Assembly: GCA_022706625.1 (NCBI GenBank)
Contig: JAKJCD010000085.1
Span: 1 to 7,472 of the forward strand
DNA from: Bacillota bacterium
GTDB lineage: Bacteria > Bacillota > Clostridia > Peptostreptococcales > Anaerovoracaceae
Length of the DNA: 7,472 nt
Direction of reading: 5' to 3'
Both the position numbers and the translations under genes were made by a program. Shown piece by piece: positions 4,350 to 7,472 of the stretch. Below the pieces are notes generated by a model. It was not told the origin of the DNA and did no database searches. It saw only the letters and a program-made list of their open reading frames with translations. Each line of letters opens with the position of its first letter. Position 1 is the stretch's first letter.

Positions 4350-4973
4350 ATGGCTCAGGTAATAATGTTAAAAATGGACGGTACAGAAGCCGGAAATATT
4401 GAATTAAATGATGATATCTTTGGTATAGAAGTAAATCGAAATGCTGTTCATGCGGTAGTAGTGAATTACTTGGCAAATCAACGGCAGGGCACGCAGTCCG
4501 CAAAGACCAGGGGAGAGGTCAGAGGCGGCGGCAGGAAACCCTTCAGGCAGAAGGGCACAGGCCGCGGCAGGCAGGGAAGCAGCACATCTCCAAATCAGAT
4601 AGGCGGAGGGATCGTGTTTGCGCCCAAACCCAGAGATTACAGATACACACTTCCAAAGAAATTAAGACGCTTAGCAATGAAATCTGCCCTTTCCTCGAAA
4701 GTGGAGGAGAAGGAAATCATAGTGCTCGAAAGCTTAAAAATGGATGAGCCCAAGACTAAAGAGATGATAAAGGTATTGGGTAATATAAAAGCGGCCGATA
4801 AAGCGTTGATCATAACCGACATCAAGGACGAAAACGTCATCCGCTCCGCAGCAAATATCCCCGGTATTAAAACCACCATGGTTGGGGAGATGAATGTGTA
4901 TGACATCGTCAATCACACAAGCCTCATCGTAACCAGGGATGCAGTAAACAGAATTGAGGAGGTGTATTCATAA
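4350..4973 (+). CDS. rplD: 50S ribosomal protein L4
   Basis: L4 (207 aa, usual length) is a primary 23S rRNA-binding protein with a long loop lining the exit tunnel. In E. coli it also represses its own operon. The loop is at about 55-97: RGGGRKPFRQKGTGRGRQGS (58-77), then SPNQIGGGIVFAPKPRDY (80-97). The globular C-terminal half is normal: LRRLAMKSALSSK (105-117), ADKALIITD (149-157), NIPGI (169-173) and VYDIVNHTSLIVTRDAV (183-199). Phe65, Gly73 and Asn82-Gln83-Ile84 replace residues that are usually Trp, Ala and Gln-Trp-Arg in Firmicutes. The ATG follows AAAGGAGG at normal spacing. The stop overlaps the rplW start by one base (TAATG), implying translational coupling. Confidence 0.97.
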   Translation: MAQVIMLKMDGTEAGNIELNDDIFGIEVNRNAVHAVVVNYLANQRQGTQSAKTRGEVRGGGRKPFRQKGTGRGRQGSSTSPNQIGGGIVFAPKPRDYRYTLPKKLRRLAMKSALSSKVEEKEIIVLESLKMDEPKTKEMIKVLGNIKAADKALIITDIKDENVIRSAANIPGIKTTMVGEMNVYDIVNHTSLIVTRDAVNRIEEVYS

Positions 4974-5263
4974 TGAAAACCCCTTACGATATTATCGTTA
5001 AACCCGTCATCACAGAAAGAAGCATGGACGATGCGGCAAGTAAAAAGTATACGTTCAAAGTAGCGGTGGACGCCAATAAGACCCAGGTAAAACATGCGGT
5101 AGAAGAAATATTCGGCGTTGATGTTGAAAGAGTCAACATTATGAACGTAAAAGGTAAATTGAAGAGAATGGGAAGAAATGTAGGCAAAACGGCGGCCTCA
5201 AAGAAGGCCATCGTCATCCTTACCGAGAAGAGTAAGGAAATCGAATTCTTCCAGGGTCTATAA
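4973..5263 (+). CDS. rplW: 50S ribosomal protein L23
   Basis: L23 (96 aa, typical bacterial length) lies at the exit of the peptide tunnel and is the docking site for trigger factor and the signal recognition particle. The sequence shows the family pattern: IIVKPVITERSM (7-18), KYTFKVAVDANKTQVKHAVE (25-44), FGVDVERVNIMNVKGKLKRMG (47-67) and KKAIVILTE (77-85). The expected FGV glutamate-rich surface patch follows the second helix. Its ATG overlaps the rplD stop by one base. Its own stop TAA is the first part of the TAAGGAGG that serves rplB, so the two genes are closely coupled. Confidence 0.97.
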   Translation: MKTPYDIIVKPVITERSMDDAASKKYTFKVAVDANKTQVKHAVEEIFGVDVERVNIMNVKGKLKRMGRNVGKTAASKKAIVILTEKSKEIEFFQGL

Positions 5264-5278
5264 GGAGGAACGCTCATT

Positions 5279-6112
5279 ATGGCAATCAGAAAATACAAAC
5301 CCACCTCTCCGGGCTTAAGGGGAATGACGGTTTCAACATTTGAAGAAATCACGGAAAAAACGCCGGAAAAGTCCCTTACGGTAACGCTGAAAAAGCATTC
5401 CGGCAGGAACTCCAGGGGCAAGATTACAGTCCGTCACAGAGGCGGAGGCTACAGGCCTAAGTATAGGATCATCGACTTTAAGCGCGACAAGGACGGGATA
5501 CCCGGGAAAGTCGCTACCATCGAATACGATCCCAACAGAAGTGCCAATATAGCCTTGATCTTTTATGCCGACGGAGAAAAGAGATACATTATCGCTCCCA
5601 ACACATTGAAGGTGGGCGACACGGTCTACTCCGGAGAAGATGCGGATATCCAGGTGGGCAACGCTCTTCCGGTAAAAAACATCCCCGTAGGCACAGTGAT
5701 CCACTGCATCGAAATGAAGGCGGGCAAGGGAGCCCAGATGGTCAGAGCGGCAGGGAACGGCGCCCAGCTGATGGCAAAAGAAGGCGGGTATGTAACAGTG
5801 AGGCTGCCTTCCGGAGAGATGAGAAAGATCCGTATGGAGTGCAGAGCTACCATCGGTGAAGTCGGCAACATCGAACACGAGAACATCAACTTTGGAAAAG
5901 CCGGAAGAAAGAGGCACATGGGGATACGGCCTACGGTCAGAGGATCGGTTATGAATCCAAATGACCACCCTCATGGCGGAGGAGAAGGCAAAACCGGGAT
6001 CGGCCGCGTCAGCCCCGTAACACCATGGGGCAAGCCTGCATTGGGTTACAAGACCAGAAAGAAGAACAAGAGCTCGAACCAATATATCATAAAAAGACGC
6101 AATGAGAAATAA
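5279..6112 (+). CDS. rplB: 50S ribosomal protein L2
   Basis: L2 (277 aa, standard length) binds 23S rRNA domain IV and is needed for subunit association and peptidyl transferase activity. The N-terminal part has RKYKPTSPGLRGMTVSTF (4-21), SGRNSRGKITVRHRGGGYRP (41-60) and YDPNRSANIALIFYADGEKR (83-102). The central SH3-like and OB-like domains end with the highly conserved VMNPNDHPHGGGEGKTG (224-240), which contains His230 and His232, and SPVTPWGKPALGYKTRKKNK (245-264). All hallmark residues are present. AAGGAGG at 5262-5268 precedes the ATG by ten bases, and the gap from rplW is only 15 nt. A 271-codon frame on the opposite strand is a shadow of this gene. Confidence 0.98.
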   Translation: MAIRKYKPTSPGLRGMTVSTFEEITEKTPEKSLTVTLKKHSGRNSRGKITVRHRGGGYRPKYRIIDFKRDKDGIPGKVATIEYDPNRSANIALIFYADGEKRYIIAPNTLKVGDTVYSGEDADIQVGNALPVKNIPVGTVIHCIEMKAGKGAQMVRAAGNGAQLMAKEGGYVTVRLPSGEMRKIRMECRATIGEVGNIEHENINFGKAGRKRHMGIRPTVRGSVMNPNDHPHGGGEGKTGIGRVSPVTPWGKPALGYKTRKKNKSSNQYIIKRRNEK

Positions 6113-6135
6113 GCGGAGAGGAGGATGAAAGACAG

Positions 6136-6420
6136 ATGAGCAGATCACTAAAAAAAGGACCTTTTGTAAATGAGAAACTACTTGCGGCTATCGATTCGAT
6201 GAACAATGCCAATGATAAAAAAGTCATAAAGACCTGGTCCAGACCATCCACTATTTTTCCGCAGATGGTGGGGCATACGATAGCGGTCCATGACGGAAAG
6301 AAACATGTGCCGGTATATATAACGGAAGATATGGTAGGTCACAGACTCGGAGAGTTCGCGCCTACGAGAAACTACAGAGGACATGCGGCAGACAAATCCT
6401 CAAAAGTGAAGAAAAAGTAA
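6136..6420 (+). CDS. rpsS: 30S ribosomal protein S19
   Basis: S19 (94 aa, standard length) sits in the head of the small subunit with S13 and contacts the A-site finger region. The family signatures are SRSLKKGPFV (2-11), KTWSRPSTIFPQMVGHTIAV (32-51), YITEDMVGHRLGEFAPTR (61-78) and RGHAAD (81-86), with a lysine-rich tail. The ATG at 6136 is fixed by the family N-terminus. AGGAGG (6119-6124) is 11 bases upstream, slightly long. An ATG directly abutting that site (6125) opens a four-codon frame whose TGA overlaps the true ATG. The gene follows rplB by 23 nt. Confidence 0.97.
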   Translation: MSRSLKKGPFVNEKLLAAIDSMNNANDKKVIKTWSRPSTIFPQMVGHTIAVHDGKKHVPVYITEDMVGHRLGEFAPTRNYRGHAADKSSKVKKK

Positions 6421-6435
6421 GGGAGGATACAGAAC

Positions 6436-6771
6436 ATGGAAGCGAAAGCAGTGGCAAAGTATGTCAGGATGTCTCCCATCAAGCTTAAACCGATTGCCGA
6501 TCTGGTAAGGGGAAAAGATTTAAGTGAAGCACTGACTATACTAAAATTTACCCCGGGAAAGGGCTCCGTGCTGGTGGAAAAAGTCGTCAAATCAGCAGCG
6601 GCGAATGCGGAAAACAATCATGATATGAATGTGGATAAACTCTACGTTGCCGAAGTCTACGCCCATAAGGGACCGACTATGAAGCGTTGGAGGGCAGGTG
6701 CACAAGGCCGCGCATCACTCATCCTTAAGAGAAGCAGCCATATCGGCGTAACGCTTAGAGAAAGAGATTAG
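6436..6771 (+). CDS. rplV: 50S ribosomal protein L22
   Basis: L22 (111 aa, usual length) has a globular domain on the subunit surface and a long beta-hairpin that reaches into the exit tunnel, where it helps form the constriction near the macrolide site. Visible family features are AKAVAKYVRMSP (3-14), DLVRGKDLSEALTILKFTP (22-40), EKVVKSAAANAENNH (48-62), LYVAEVYAHKGPTMKRW (69-85) and the hairpin GRASLILKRSSHIGV (91-105). The hairpin tip RAGAQGRA (86-93) and the N-terminal SPIKLKPIADL (13-23) differ from the common RPRAxGRA and SPRKARLVxDL forms. GGGAGG lies about nine bases before the ATG. It follows rpsS by 15 nt. Confidence 0.97.
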   Translation: MEAKAVAKYVRMSPIKLKPIADLVRGKDLSEALTILKFTPGKGSVLVEKVVKSAAANAENNHDMNVDKLYVAEVYAHKGPTMKRWRAGAQGRASLILKRSSHIGVTLRERD

Positions 6772-6784
6772 GAGGGTTTGATTT

Positions 6785-7472
6785 ATGGGTCAGAAAGTTA
6801 GTCCGCATGGATTGCGAGTCGGCGTTATCAAAGACTGGAATTCTAAGTGGTATGCAGATAAAAAGGATTTTGCCGATTATCTGGTCGAAGACAGGAAGAT
6901 AAGAGAATACATCAAGAAGAGAATATTTGCCGCAGGCATTTCAAAGATCTTGATAGATAGAGCAGCAAACAACCAGGTCACGGTAGCCGTGCTGGCTGCC
7001 AAACCGGGAATGATAATAGGAAGATCAGGCACCGGCATAGATGAGTTGAAGGCAGAAGTCGAAAAACTCACCGGAAAGACCACTATCATGAATATCATAG
7101 AGGTCAGAAGATCCGAAACCGATGCCCAGCTTACGGCGGAAAGCATCGCCCAGGCTCTTGAAAAGAGGATTTCGTTCCGGAGAGCTATGAAGCAGGCTAT
7201 CGGAAGAACGATGAAAGCAGGCGCCAAAGGGATAAAAGTCGTTGTTTCCGGAAGGCTTGGCGGAGCGGAAATAGCCAGGAGCGAGAAGTACAGCGAAGGG
7301 AATGTCCCTCTTCATACTTTAAGGTCGGACATCAGCTACGGCTTTGCGGAATCGGATACACAGTACGGCAAGATAGGTGTAAAAGTCTGGATCAACAACG
7401 GAGAAATCCTGTCAAAAGAACTTCAAAGCCCGCTGCCTGACGAAAGCGCCAAAAATGACGGCGACAGACGCA
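6785..7472 (+). CDS. rpsC: 30S ribosomal protein S3, C-terminal end cut by the window
   Basis: S3 forms part of the mRNA entry channel in the small-subunit head. 229 codons are present and no stop is reached; since family members are about 215-235 aa, only the tail is missing. Features in order are GQKVSPHGLRVGVIKDWNSK (2-21), the KH type II domain at about 40-108 with its GxxG loop in GMIIGRSGTGI (75-85), and a C-terminal domain with RAMKQAIGRTMKAGAKGIKV (133-152), SGRLGGAEIARSE (155-167), VPLHTLRSDISYGFAES (173-189) and YGKIGVKVWI (193-202). GGAGGG is seven bases before the ATG, and the gap from rplV is 13 nt. In canonical order rplP would follow beyond the window. Confidence 0.97.
   Translation, partial: MGQKVSPHGLRVGVIKDWNSKWYADKKDFADYLVEDRKIREYIKKRIFAAGISKILIDRAANNQVTVAVLAAKPGMIIGRSGTGIDELKAEVEKLTGKTTIMNIIEVRRSETDAQLTAESIAQALEKRISFRRAMKQAIGRTMKAGAKGIKVVVSGRLGGAEIARSEKYSEGNVPLHTLRSDISYGFAESDTQYGKIGVKVWINNGEILSKELQSPLPDESAKNDGDRR

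Noticed and set aside
5333..6148. A 271-codon open frame on the minus strand, opposite rplB
   Set aside because: It lies entirely against the highly conserved rplB with no family-like composition; the codon bias of rplB keeps the opposite frame open.

Overview
The window looks like a chromosomal segment from a low-to-mid GC Gram-positive anaerobe, most likely class Clostridia (Bacillota). The reasons are strong GGAGG-type ribosome binding sites before almost every gene, frequent AGA/AGG and ATA codons, r-protein sequences of Gram-positive type, and a sharp contrast between moderate-GC genes and AT-rich intergenic DNA. The exact genus cannot be read from the sequence.

Left half (1-2585, minus strand). 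An Lrp/AsnC-family regulator gene is followed on the same strand by the three genes of a proton-translocating NAD(P)+ transhydrogenase: pntA1 (soluble NAD(H)-binding subunit), pntA2 (small membrane subunit) and pntB, which runs off the left edge. pntA2 and pntB overlap by four bases. A perfect 9-bp stem-loop lies between pntA1 and pntA2 and may tune expression or RNA stability. The enzyme couples hydride transfer between NADH and NADP+ to the proton gradient. The Lrp-like protein is the obvious candidate regulator.

Middle (2586-3295). This is a 710-base divergent intergenic region without a convincing gene. It holds a probable lrp promoter (minus strand), two CodY-box-like cores, two small hairpins, a 16-bp dyad just upstream of a very good sigma-A promoter (TTGCAT-17-TATACT), and then a leader of about 255 nt before rpsJ. 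The leader can fold into at least five stems, including one next to the rpsJ ribosome binding site. It is the best candidate here for a regulatory RNA, probably an r-protein autoregulatory leader.

Right half (3296-7472, plus strand). This is the start of the S10 operon in canonical order: rpsJ, rplC, rplD, rplW, rplB, rpsS, rplV, rpsC (the last cut by the window end). Genes are tightly packed (1-nt overlap to 29-nt gaps) except for an 83-nt rpsJ-rplC gap with two hairpins and a TTG start. The products build both ribosomal subunits. The rRNA-penetrating loops of L3, L4 and L22, which line the peptidyl transferase centre and exit tunnel, depart from the usual Firmicutes consensus.

Overall this is mainly housekeeping DNA. 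I see no mobile element, CRISPR array, tRNA or rRNA, and no clearly new multi-gene system. The interest lies in the S10 leader, the operator-like elements of the divergent region, the intercistronic hairpin of the pnt operon, and the unusual tunnel loops.
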